DNA of 33,941 nt. It comes from Bacillota bacterium (GTDB taxonomy: Bacteria > Bacillota > Clostridia > Lachnospirales > Anaerotignaceae). The position numbers were made by a program, and so were the translations under genes. The DNA lies in contig JAAVYN010000021.1 in the NCBI GenBank assembly GCA_022791155.1, positions 1-33,941 on the forward strand, given 5' to 3'. Below are positions 1 through 5,137 of this stretch, piece by piece; within the stretch, counting starts at the first letter, position 1; the number at the start of each line of letters is the position of its first letter. Under the pieces are notes generated by a model. The model did not search any database. It was not told where the DNA came from and was given only the letters and a program-made list of their open reading frames with translations.

Positions 1-193
1 GTTATATATAGATATGGAAAAGTAGAGCTTCGAAGATGATTAAGAATGCTTCAATATTTTAAGGGTAGAAAGTATTCTAAGATACTACAAAATGCTGCAG
101 AATATTCCAAAAGCGTTATAGAGTGCTTTCAAAGCTTCTTGAAACTTGTTGACTTGCCTCCTTTTTTCGGTTTTGAGGGTGCTGGAAAATCAC
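1..193. other. AT-rich left edge, no gene recognised
   Basis: No open frame of useful length and no RNA gene was recognised. One frame stays open from base 1 to a TGA ending at base 39; it could be the last 12 codons of a gene outside the window, but nothing identifies it. The remainder is AT-rich spacer before the tRNA promoter. Confidence 0.4.
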
Positions 194-222
194 TTGACTT
201 TTATTTTGTTTAGTGGTATAAT
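194..222 (+). promoter_or_regulatory. promoter of the tRNA pair
   Basis: TTGACT (194-199) and TATAAT (217-222) are separated by exactly 17 bp. A TGG directly precedes the -10 box, giving an extended -10. The expected start site near 229 lies about 12 bp before tRNA-Thr, which fits a short leader for both tRNAs. Confidence 0.8.
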
Positions 223-240
223 ATTCATGTTAGATTCTAT

Positions 241-313
241 GCCGATGTGGCTCAATTGGCAGAGCAGCTGACTTGTAATCAGCAGGTTAACGGTTCGAGT
301 CCGTTCATCGGCT
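241..313 (+). tRNA. tRNA-Thr (anticodon TGT)
   Basis: A full cloverleaf can be drawn. The acceptor stem is GCCGATG/CATCGGC, and the D-arm is GGCTC...GAGC-like. The anticodon stem GCTGA/TCAGC encloses the loop CTTGTAA with anticodon TGT. The T-arm AACGG/CCGTT has a TTCGAGT loop, and T is the discriminator base. CCA is not encoded. It decodes ACA/ACN threonine codons and is the first gene of a two-tRNA transcript. Confidence 0.95.
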
Positions 314-375
314 TAGTTTTAATTATTTATATAAATTTGTAAATTGATTTAGAAAAAGATTATATAAAGCGATGA

Positions 376-449
<74 letters not shown>

Positions 450-460
450 TTAGAAAAAAA

Positions 461-490
461 CCTGAAAATTCAACGTTTTCAGGCTTTTTT
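461..490 (+). terminator. rho-independent terminator after the tRNAs
   Basis: CCTGAAAA (461-468) pairs with TTTTCAGG (476-483) around a 7-nt loop. The stem is followed by CTTTTTT. It closes the tRNA transcript. Confidence 0.85.
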
Positions 491-510
491 ATTTCAAAAT
501 TATGTTTTAA

Positions 511-621
511 TTTTGACAGTAGTTTGGATTAATTTTGACAGTAGTTTTTGAAATAATTATAGCTAAAGTTTTTATTTTGATCTATGGCTATTTATAATTG
601 ACAGTAGTTTTGACAGTAGTT
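511..621. repeat. four direct copies of TTTTGACAGTAGTTT
   Basis: Copies lie at 511-525 and 533-547 (exact 15-mers), and at about 596-610 and 608-621. The last two are back to back with a 12-bp period. Each contains a perfect TTGACA hexamer. The repeats sit just behind the tRNA terminator in DNA with no gene. They could be recombinase or regulator sites, or relics of an integrated element; the function is unknown. Confidence 0.7.
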
Positions 622-635
622 GAATAGAAAAATTT

Positions 636-716
636 GACCGAATTTTTTGTTACATATGTTGACTTTATGCGGTTTGCATTGTTGACTTATAATAATAATT
701 CGGTCTTTTTTTTTTA
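636..716 (+). terminator. long-loop hairpin followed by a T-run
   Basis: GACCGAATT (636-644) is perfectly complementary to AATTCGGTC (697-705), and a run of ten T follows. The loop is about 52 nt and contains two more TTGACT hexamers. It resembles an intrinsic terminator, or the whole of a small structured RNA. No ORF lies immediately upstream, so the transcript it ends is not known. Confidence 0.45.
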
Positions 717-802
717 TACAATTTTCAAGTGAAATAAATTACCAAAAACAAGTTATTTGAATTAAATTTTTTAATATAAAAGATATTTTTAGTGGTCAAA
801 TG

Positions 803-845
803 AAAAGAACAAGGACAATGACTGATGCTCAATGTTCTTTTTTAA
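803..845 (+). terminator. hairpin with T-run upstream of the 109-aa gene
   Basis: AAAAGAACA (803-811) pairs with TGTTCTTTT (833-841) and T residues continue. The loop is about 21 nt. It lies between two AT-rich stretches and may end a short non-coding transcript or attenuate the gene starting at 878. Confidence 0.4.
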
Positions 846-877
846 ATATATTAAATTATTAAAGGAGGAATTTTTTT

Positions 878-1207
878 ATGAAAAACTGTTATGAAAAATT
901 TGAAAGGAAAGGTATTGTTGACTTTCAGGAATTATCTTTAGCGGCATGCCTTGAAGCTGACAAGCTATATGAAAAGTTTTTGAGCTTTGCTCCTAAATAT
1001 GTAGATTTGATTTCAGGAATAATGAAAAGACTTTTATTAGATGGCAAACTTGATAAGGCGCTTATTATACTGAGAGCTATGTATATCTTAATGGATGAAA
1101 AAGAGCCGGAATATTTCAATGAAATGGAAAAAAGCATAGATATTTTTGAAAGGTTTTTGAGAGAATTTTATTTAGATTGGAAAGAGTGTCTTGAACAGAC
1201 AAGATAA
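878..1207 (+). CDS. hypothetical protein, 109 aa, helical
   Basis: I do not recognise this family. The start is well supported: AAAGGAGGA lies 7-8 nt before the ATG. The protein is soluble and charged, with no signal peptide or membrane segment. It has long stretches that should be helical, for example around residues 20-60 and 70-100, with repeated Leu, Lys and Glu. It stands alone between two hairpins, with its own terminator at 1354-1388. Its position next to tRNA genes, repeats and decayed phage- or plasmid-like genes suggests accessory DNA. The function is unknown. Confidence 0.6.
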   Translation: MKNCYEKFERKGIVDFQELSLAACLEADKLYEKFLSFAPKYVDLISGIMKRLLLDGKLDKALIILRAMYILMDEKEPEYFNEMEKSIDIFERFLREFYLDWKECLEQTR

Positions 1208-1353
1208 TCAATGCCATAGAAATCAAAGTCTGATATATAAGGCTCCTGAATTAAAAGATAAGCAGTTATAAATATAATATAGTTTTCTATTGGTCATAGT
1301 TTTTTGCCATAAAAGCATAGATTTAATTATGTTGATACTAAATATAAATTGAG

Positions 1354-1388
1354 AAAGCGGTATGAGATAAAAATCATATCGCTTTTTT
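1354..1388 (+). terminator. rho-independent terminator
   Basis: AAAGCGGTATGA (1354-1365) pairs with TCATATCGCTTT (1374-1385) with one G-T wobble and an 8-nt loop. It runs into TTTTTT. It probably ends the transcript of the 109-aa gene, after about 145 bp of gene-free DNA. Confidence 0.75.
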
Positions 1389-1458
1389 ATATAGTGAATT
1401 TAATTTTGATGATTACTTTTGAAAAGCAAAAGGGAAATTAATTGGTTTTGAAGGAAAA

Positions 1459-1530
1459 ATGAGGATAGGAAACGATATTATTGTTGAAGTGTTTTATATA
1501 TGTGGAGAAGATGAAGAGGTGAGTTTATGA
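1459..1530 (+). CDS. tiny ORF (23 aa), remnant-like
   Basis: ATG at 1459 opens a 23-codon acidic frame ending in TGA at 1528-1530. It overlaps the next small ORF by the TTATGA arrangement typical of translational coupling. AAGGA lies close upstream. It may be the stump of a longer gene from a lost mobile element. No function can be given. Confidence 0.25.
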   Translation: MRIGNDIIVEVFYICGEDEEVSL

Positions 1531-1649
1531 AAAGTGATTTTGGGAAAAAGAAAAAATGCTTTAAGGAAGTGCAAAACCTGTGTCCCAAAGATAAAATTCC
1601 AAAAGTGAATAAAGTAAAATATCACAGGCGCTCAAAAAGAAGAAAATAA
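1527..1649 (+). CDS. small Lys/Arg-rich protein, 40 aa
   Basis: The ATG at 1527 is preceded by GAGGTGAG at good spacing and overlaps the stop of the preceding 23-codon ORF. The product is very basic, ending in a run of His, Arg, Ser and Lys. It contains two cysteines at residues 11 and 19. It sits directly upstream of a cut-off cytosine methyltransferase. Small basic ORFs near such methylases occur in phage and conjugative-element cargo, so I infer it belongs to the same lost element. Specific function unknown. Confidence 0.4.
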   Translation: MKSDFGKKKKCFKEVQNLCPKDKIPKVNKVKYHRRSKRRK

Positions 1650-1663
1650 GAAAGAATGAGGTT

Positions 1664-1819
1664 AATATTTATGTATTTTTAGATTTTTTTGCCGGAATAG
1701 GATTATTTCGGTTAGGATTGGAGCAGGCAGGATTTATATGCAAAGGACATTGTGAGATAGATAAATATGCCAATATGAGCTATCAGGCAATGGCAGCGAA
1801 AGAAAAGTCACAAATTTAA
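1664..1819 (+). pseudogene. N-terminal fragment of a C5-cytosine DNA methyltransferase
   Basis: The frame reads a clear C5-methyltransferase motif I (FLDFFAGIGLFRLGLEQAGF, SAM binding), followed by the motif II-like stretch GHCEIDKYANMSYQAM. It then departs into AAKEKSQI and a stop at 1817-1819. The catalytic Pro-Cys motif, the target-recognition domain and everything after about residue 50 are missing. No good start codon is seen in frame. The truncation lies only about 20 bp before the toxin promoter at 1838, so insertion of the toxin-mod unit may have removed the rest. It cannot be an active enzyme. Confidence 0.8.
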
Positions 1820-1837
1820 GGGTGATTTTTAAAATAA

Positions 1838-1866
1838 TTGTAAAAAAATATCATCTATGATAAAAT
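1838..1866 (+). promoter_or_regulatory. toxin promoter, copy 1
   Basis: TTGTAA (1838-1843), a 17-bp spacer and TAAAAT (1861-1866). The same promoter, with the same 17-bp spacing and almost the same spacer, recurs at 4785-4813 and 12791-12819. It marks the left edge of each repeated unit. Confidence 0.75.
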
Positions 1867-1932
1867 AATTATGGGAACAACCGTAAATGGGGTGGTTTGA
1901 CCTCTATTCTGCAAAGAATGGAGGTGAAGCCT

Positions 1933-2031
1933 ATGAAAAATCGATTTGATTTTAAGGATTTGATGACTTTTGGTCTCTTCCTTTTGGCTTTGCTTACATT
2001 AGAGAACCGCGAAGAAGCGCGGCGGGCGTAA
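1933..2031 (+). CDS. candidate type I toxin peptide (Hol-Tox-like), copy 1, altered C-terminus
   Basis: A 32-aa peptide with an ATG behind GGAGGTGAAG. Residues 1-10 are polar (MKNRFDFKDL). Residues 11-23 form one hydrophobic membrane segment (MTFGLFLLALLTL). This layout matches small holin-like type I toxins of Firmicutes. Compared with copy 2 at 4880-4969, the last residues are replaced by ENREEARRA, because a palindromic element is inserted at about 2001-2065. The peptide therefore has a charged tail instead of the hydrophobic end with Cys-Lys and may be inactive. The gene lies in a convergent promoter module with an antisense promoter at 2255-2283. The toxin assignment is inferred from architecture. 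Confidence 0.55.
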   Translation: MKNRFDFKDLMTFGLFLLALLTLENREEARRA

Positions 2032-2065
2032 GCCCGAATTTTGCGTAGCAAAATTTTCTGAAAGA
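2001..2065. repeat. palindromic (REP/MITE-like) insertion A in toxin copy 1
   Basis: Absent from copy 2. It consists of three consecutive hairpins: CCGCG/CGCGG (2007-2022), CGGGC/GCCCG (2023-2036) and AATTTTGC/GCAAAATT (2037-2055). It shares ACCGCGAAGAAGCGCGG in inverted orientation with insertion B at 2171-2231. It is too short to encode a protein and is probably a non-autonomous intergenic repeat. Confidence 0.75.
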
Positions 2066-2093
2066 TGTAATTTTTGTAAGTAAACCTACATAG

Positions 2094-2135
2094 AAAAAAC
2101 CACCCTAAACTTTGGTCGGTGATGGGTGGTTTTTT
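2094..2135. terminator. bidirectional terminator of toxin module 1
   Basis: AAAAAACCACCC (2094-2105) and GGGTGGTTTTTT (2124-2135) form a perfect 12-bp stem. A on one side and T on the other let it end both the toxin transcript (plus) and the antisense transcript (minus). The counterpart in copy 2 is 4981-5019. Confidence 0.8.
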
Positions 2136-2170
2136 CTAAACCATACTAATCGGTCAAACCACCTTTGTGG

Positions 2171-2231
2171 CGTCAGTAATTTTTGCTTACGCAAAAATCC
2201 GCCTGACGGCGTCCGCGCTTCTTCGCGGTAC
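2171..2231. repeat. palindromic (REP/MITE-like) insertion B, inverted relative to A
   Basis: CGTCAG/CTGACG (2171-2208) encloses ATTTTTGC/GCAAAAAT (2179-2198), and CCGCG/CGCGG (2213-2228) follows. The reverse complement carries the same ACCGCGAAGAAGCGCGG as insertion A. It interrupts the right arm of the toxin module between the CCACC-arm and the GGTTGTTC-arm. Copy 2 lacks it. Confidence 0.75.
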
Positions 2232-2254
2232 ATGGTTGTTCTTTCTTTAGTTAG

Positions 2255-2283
2255 ATTATAGCATTTTGATATAGTAAAATCAA
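2255..2283 (-). promoter_or_regulatory. antisense promoter of toxin module 1
   Basis: Read on the minus strand: TTGATT (2283-2278), a 17-bp spacer and TATAAT (2260-2255). Transcription would run leftward toward the toxin ORF and the shared terminator. The identical promoter occurs in module 2 (5077-5105). Confidence 0.7.
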
Positions 2284-2315
2284 CAGTGATTATTAATAAT
2301 TTTTAGAGGTGTGGC

Positions 2316-4253
2316 ATGGAAAAAATAGACGGCGGAAGCAAGGACATGGAGTTGGAGGCGAAGGAACGGCTTAGGAGCGTGTTCCCCGAATGTTTCAGTG
2401 AGGGGAAGTTGGACATAGACAAGCTGTTGAACATGTGCGGAGAATACATAGACGATGATTTTGAGAAGTACGAGTTTAAGTGGAAAGGGAAAAACGACAG
2501 CCTGAAACTTGCCCAAAGGCGCAGCACGGGAACGTTACGACCATGCAAAGAGGAAAGTGTTGATTGGGATAACACAAAAAACCTCTACATTGAGGGAGAT
2601 AACCTTGAAGTGCTGAAAATTCTCCAAAGCGCTTACTACCGTCAAGTGAAAATGATATACATAGACCCACCGTATAATACTGGAAATGATTTTGTGTATG
2701 AAGATGACTTTGCAGACCCTATTGCAAGATATAAAGAAGTGACAAGCCAAACCACAAAAAGCAACCCCGAAACAATGGGAAGATACCACACGAATTGGCT
2801 GAATATGATGTACCCTCGGCTGAAATTGGCGGCAACACTGCTGAAAGATGACGGGGTCTGCTTTATTTCTATAGATGACAATGAAGTGGATAATCTTAAA
2901 AAGGTTTGCAATGAAGTATTTGGGGAGGAGAATTTTGTTGCACAATTGGTGTGGCAAAAAAAGACAGGGGCTTCAGACGCGAAGGGAATAGCAAGTATCA
3001 CAGAATATATATTAGTTTATTGCAAAAGTCTTTTGAATTTAGAAAAGATTTTTACACGGAATAGAGAATCTTACGATATAAATAGATATAAATACAAGGA
3101 TGAGTATTATCAAGAAAGAGGTTCGTATTATATAGATAATTTGGATAGAGGAGGACTGCAATACAGTGACTCCTTGAATTATGGCATAGAATGTCCAGAT
3201 GGAACTATTACCTATCCCAATGGCAGAACTGAGTATTATAATGATGGTTGGATTTGGAAGTGGAGCAAGCAAAAGATAGAATGGGCAAAGGAAAATAATT
3301 TTATTGAATTTAGAAAATCGGATAACAAAAAAAGCGGTTGGGCTGTTTGTTACAAAAATTATTTATATGTAGATAATGAGGGGAAACCAATTGAAAGGGC
3401 AGCTCCTCATAAAAATTTGATAACAAATATTTTGAATGCAAATGCAGTTGCAAGCATTAAGGAATTATTTGGGACTGTGGTGTTTCAATATACAAAGCCT
3501 GTAGAGTTATTAAAATTGTTGTTATCATTTGTTAAAACAGAAAAATCAGACATCATTCTCGACTTTTTCTCTGGTTCTGCCACAACAGCCCACGCCGTCA
3601 TGCAGTTAAACGCCGAGGATTCCCGGAGCCCGGGCGGCAGTGGCAACCGCCGTTTTATAATGGTGCAGCTCCCGGAAGTTTGTGATGAGAAAAGCGAAGC
3701 CTACAAAGCCGGCTACAAAAACATATGCGAAATAGGCAAAGAGCGCATCCGCCGCGCGGGGAACAAAATCCTAAGCGAATGGAAAGAAAAACAGTCTCAA
3801 ATTGAACTCGGCGAAAGTGAAAAACCAACCCCGCCGGACACAGGCTTCCGAGTGTTCAAATTAGACACATCAAATCTTTTGGTGTGGGATACAGAAGCCA
3901 TGAGTGATGAAAGTTTTGAACAGTTCCAAAAACGCCTTGACGAAGCAGTGGTTGGAATAAAAAGCGACAGAACAGCGCTTGACATGGTGTATGAGATAAT
4001 ATTAAAAACGGGTTTTCACTTGACAGAAGAAGTCAGCGAAATAGATATAAACGGGAAAACGGTGTATTCAATGGGCGATGCTGTAATTCTCATTTGTCTT
4101 GAGGAAAATGTGACAACAGAAGATGTGCAGGAAATGGCGGAATACGCACCAGCGCACATTGTGTTTGCCGAGAAGTCATTCGCTGATACATCAGCACTGA
4201 AAAACGCGGAATTTGTGCTGAAGGACACAGGAATTGGGATAAAATTTTTCTGA
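2316..4253 (+). CDS. mod: type III restriction-modification DNA methyltransferase Mod, first copy
   Basis: A 645-aa beta-class N6-adenine methyltransferase; it should methylate adenine in a short asymmetric site and guide Res. The catalytic DPPY motif is at residues 117-120, before the SAM-binding motif DFFSGS at 416-421; this order defines the beta class. The region between them (about 210-412) is the target-recognition region. The protein nearly matches Mod2 (5138-7027) over residues 1-209 and from motif I to the end, but the central part is unrelated. A 21-bp GC-rich insert (3621-3641) adds SRSPGGS after motif I. The start has AGAGGTG upstream. No res lies directly behind it; mntA and a broken hepT follow. 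Confidence 0.93.
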   Translation: MEKIDGGSKDMELEAKERLRSVFPECFSEGKLDIDKLLNMCGEYIDDDFEKYEFKWKGKNDSLKLAQRRSTGTLRPCKEESVDWDNTKNLYIEGDNLEVLKILQSAYYRQVKMIYIDPPYNTGNDFVYEDDFADPIARYKEVTSQTTKSNPETMGRYHTNWLNMMYPRLKLAATLLKDDGVCFISIDDNEVDNLKKVCNEVFGEENFVAQLVWQKKTGASDAKGIASITEYILVYCKSLLNLEKIFTRNRESYDINRYKYKDEYYQERGSYYIDNLDRGGLQYSDSLNYGIECPDGTITYPNGRTEYYNDGWIWKWSKQKIEWAKENNFIEFRKSDNKKSGWAVCYKNYLYVDNEGKPIERAAPHKNLITNILNANAVASIKELFGTVVFQYTKPVELLKLLLSFVKTEKSDIILDFFSGSATTAHAVMQLNAEDSRSPGGSGNRRFIMVQLPEVCDEKSEAYKAGYKNICEIGKERIRRAGNKILSEWKEKQSQIELGESEKPTPPDTGFRVFKLDTSNLLVWDTEAMSDESFEQFQKRLDEAVVGIKSDRTALDMVYEIILKTGFHLTEEVSEIDINGKTVYSMGDAVILICLEENVTTEDVQEMAEYAPAHIVFAEKSFADTSALKNAEFVLKDTGIGIKFF

Positions 4254-4308
4254 GATTACTATTAAAAACGAGGCAAGATGATATAATAACAATTAGGGAG
4301 GCGGGAAA

Positions 4309-4608
4309 ATGGAATCCATTTATACAATATCGGAACTGAAAAATAAAATTGCTCCTATTGCTGAAAAATATGGCGTTGCGAAAGTATATCTTTTTGGCTC
4401 TGTTGCCCGTGGAGATTTTAATGAAAAAAGCGATATTGATTTAAGAATAGAAAAAGGAAATATGAAGGGGCTTTTTGCTCTCGGGGGTTTTTATAATGAA
4501 GTTAGGGAAACCTTGGGAACGAACGTTGATGTGCTTACTACAGGAAGCCTTGATACAAAATTTTTAGAGGAAATAAAAAAAGACGAGGTGCTTCTTTATG
4601 CAGTATAA
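4309..4608 (+). CDS. mntA: MNT-type nucleotidyltransferase antitoxin, first copy
   Basis: A 99-aa minimal nucleotidyltransferase. The signature is visible as FGSVARG with Gly30-Ser31, followed by Asp42 and Asp44 (SDIDL), the metal-binding pair. In HepT-MntA (type VII) systems this enzyme neutralises the HEPN RNase by adding AMP to a tyrosine near its active site. GGGAGGCGGG precedes the ATG, and a TATAAT lies at 4282-4287. The 3' end overlaps the start of the hepT relic by 11 bp. Because that partner is broken, the gene may be an orphan antitoxin, or may act on the intact HepT at 7410-7751. It aligns residue by residue around the active site with the second MntA. Confidence 0.85.
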   Translation: MESIYTISELKNKIAPIAEKYGVAKVYLFGSVARGDFNEKSDIDLRIEKGNMKGLFALGGFYNEVRETLGTNVDVLTTGSLDTKFLEEIKKDEVLLYAV

Positions 4609-4790
4609 ACGCGATATTGAGATTTTAAGACACATTGTTAAATACTGTAAAGATATAGATGAAACGGTCAAACGGTTTGGAGCGTCATTTGAAATATTTT
4701 TGAATGATACTGTATATAAGAATGCCATGGAATCAAATTAAAGGTATAAGAAATATAGTTGCTCATAATTGCGGCCGCATTATATTGTAA
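4598..4790 (+). pseudogene. hepT: broken HepT (HEPN-domain toxin), first copy
   Basis: ATG at 4598 overlaps the mntA end. The frame gives 47 residues resembling the N-terminus of a HepT (MQYKRDIEILRHIVKYCKDI and on), then a premature stop at 4739-4741. In the neighbouring frame from 4728 the text continues as WNQIKGIRNIVAHNCG, containing the HEPN catalytic R-x4-H motif. The middle part, corresponding to ILQIGEL in the intact copy, is missing. So there is an internal deletion with a frameshift. The C-terminus is also lost, because the sequence runs straight into the toxin promoter of unit 2 at 4785. It cannot make a normal toxin. Confidence 0.8.
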
Positions 4791-4813
4791 AAAAATATCA
4801 TTTATGATAAAAT
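4785..4813 (+). promoter_or_regulatory. toxin promoter, copy 2
   Basis: TTGTAA (4785-4790), 17-bp spacer, TAAAAT (4808-4813). It overlaps the end of the hepT relic and marks the exact left edge of homology with unit 1. Confidence 0.75.
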
Positions 4814-4879
4814 AACTATGGGAACAATCGTGAACAGGGTTGGTTGACCTCTATTCTGTAAAGAGTGGAGGTGGTGTCT

Positions 4880-4969
4880 ATGAAAAATCAGTTTGATTTT
4901 AAGGATATTCTGACGTTTGGAATATTTCTTCTGACACTGCTTACATTTATATTTAATTTTTGTAAGTAA
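4880..4969 (+). CDS. candidate type I toxin peptide (Hol-Tox-like), copy 2, intact
   Basis: A 29-aa peptide: a polar head (MKNQFDFKDI), a single hydrophobic helix rich in Leu, Phe and Ile (residues 11-26) and the ending NFCK. The Shine-Dalgarno GGAGG lies at 4868-4872. Size and layout match small membrane-acting type I toxins of Firmicutes (holin-like toxin group), which depolarise the membrane when overproduced. The gene has its own promoter (4785-4813) and a terminator at 4981-5019. A convergent promoter (5077-5105) should make an antisense RNA overlapping its 3' region. It sits between mntA/hepT relics and mod2. Toxicity is inferred, not seen. It is the best preserved of three copies. Confidence 0.65.
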   Translation: MKNQFDFKDILTFGIFLLTLLTFIFNFCK

Positions 4970-4980
4970 GCCTACATAGG

Positions 4981-5019
4981 AAAACCACCCTAAATCTTGG
5001 CCGATGACAGGTGGTTTTT
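4981..5019. terminator. bidirectional terminator of toxin module 2
   Basis: AAAACCACC (4981-4989) pairs with GGTGGTTTT (5010-5018) around a 20-nt loop. Flanking A and T runs suit both strands. It is placed about 10 bp after the toxin stop and at the expected end of the antisense RNA. Confidence 0.7.
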
Positions 5020-5070
5020 CTAACCCATTATCATAAGGTCAACCACTTTGTGGGCGGTTGTTCCTTCTTT
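4981..5070 (-). ncRNA. candidate antisense antitoxin RNA of module 2 (about 90 nt)
   Basis: The minus-strand promoter at 5077-5105 would start transcription near 5070 and the shared hairpin at 4981-5019 would end it. The RNA would be complementary to the 3' untranslated part and terminator of the toxin mRNA, as in txpA/ratA-like type I systems. Its first 30 nt resemble the leader of the toxin mRNA because of the inverted repeat. An equivalent RNA can be drawn in module 1. No transcript evidence is available. Confidence 0.45.
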
Positions 5071-5076
5071 ATATAG

Positions 5077-5105
5077 ATTATAGCATTTTGATATAGTAAA
5101 ATCAA
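5077..5105 (-). promoter_or_regulatory. antisense promoter of toxin module 2
   Basis: On the minus strand: TTGATT (5105-5100), 17-bp spacer, TATAAT (5082-5077). It is identical to that of module 1. It lies only about 30 bp upstream of the mod2 start on the other strand, so leftward transcription could also influence mod expression. Confidence 0.72.
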
Positions 5106-5137
5106 CAGTGATTATTAATAATTTTTAGAGGTGTGGC

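Larger units (their letters stand above)
4821..5064. repeat. inverted repeat arms flanking toxin module 2
   Basis: GGAACAATCG (4821-4830) pairs with CGGTTGTTCC (5055-5064), one wobble. TGGTTGACCT (4841-4850) pairs perfectly with AGGTCAACCA (5036-5045). In module 1 the same positions read GAACAACC (1875-1882)/GGTTGTTC (2234-2241) and GGTGGTTTGACC (1891-1902)/GGTCAAACCACC (2152-2163). Both arms changed together between copies, so pairing, or identity of the two RNA leaders, is under selection. Confidence 0.8.

Noticed and set aside
511-621. CRISPR-like array
   Set aside because: Only four 15-bp copies with irregular spacing (22, 63 and 12 bp), no spacers of equal length and no cas genes.
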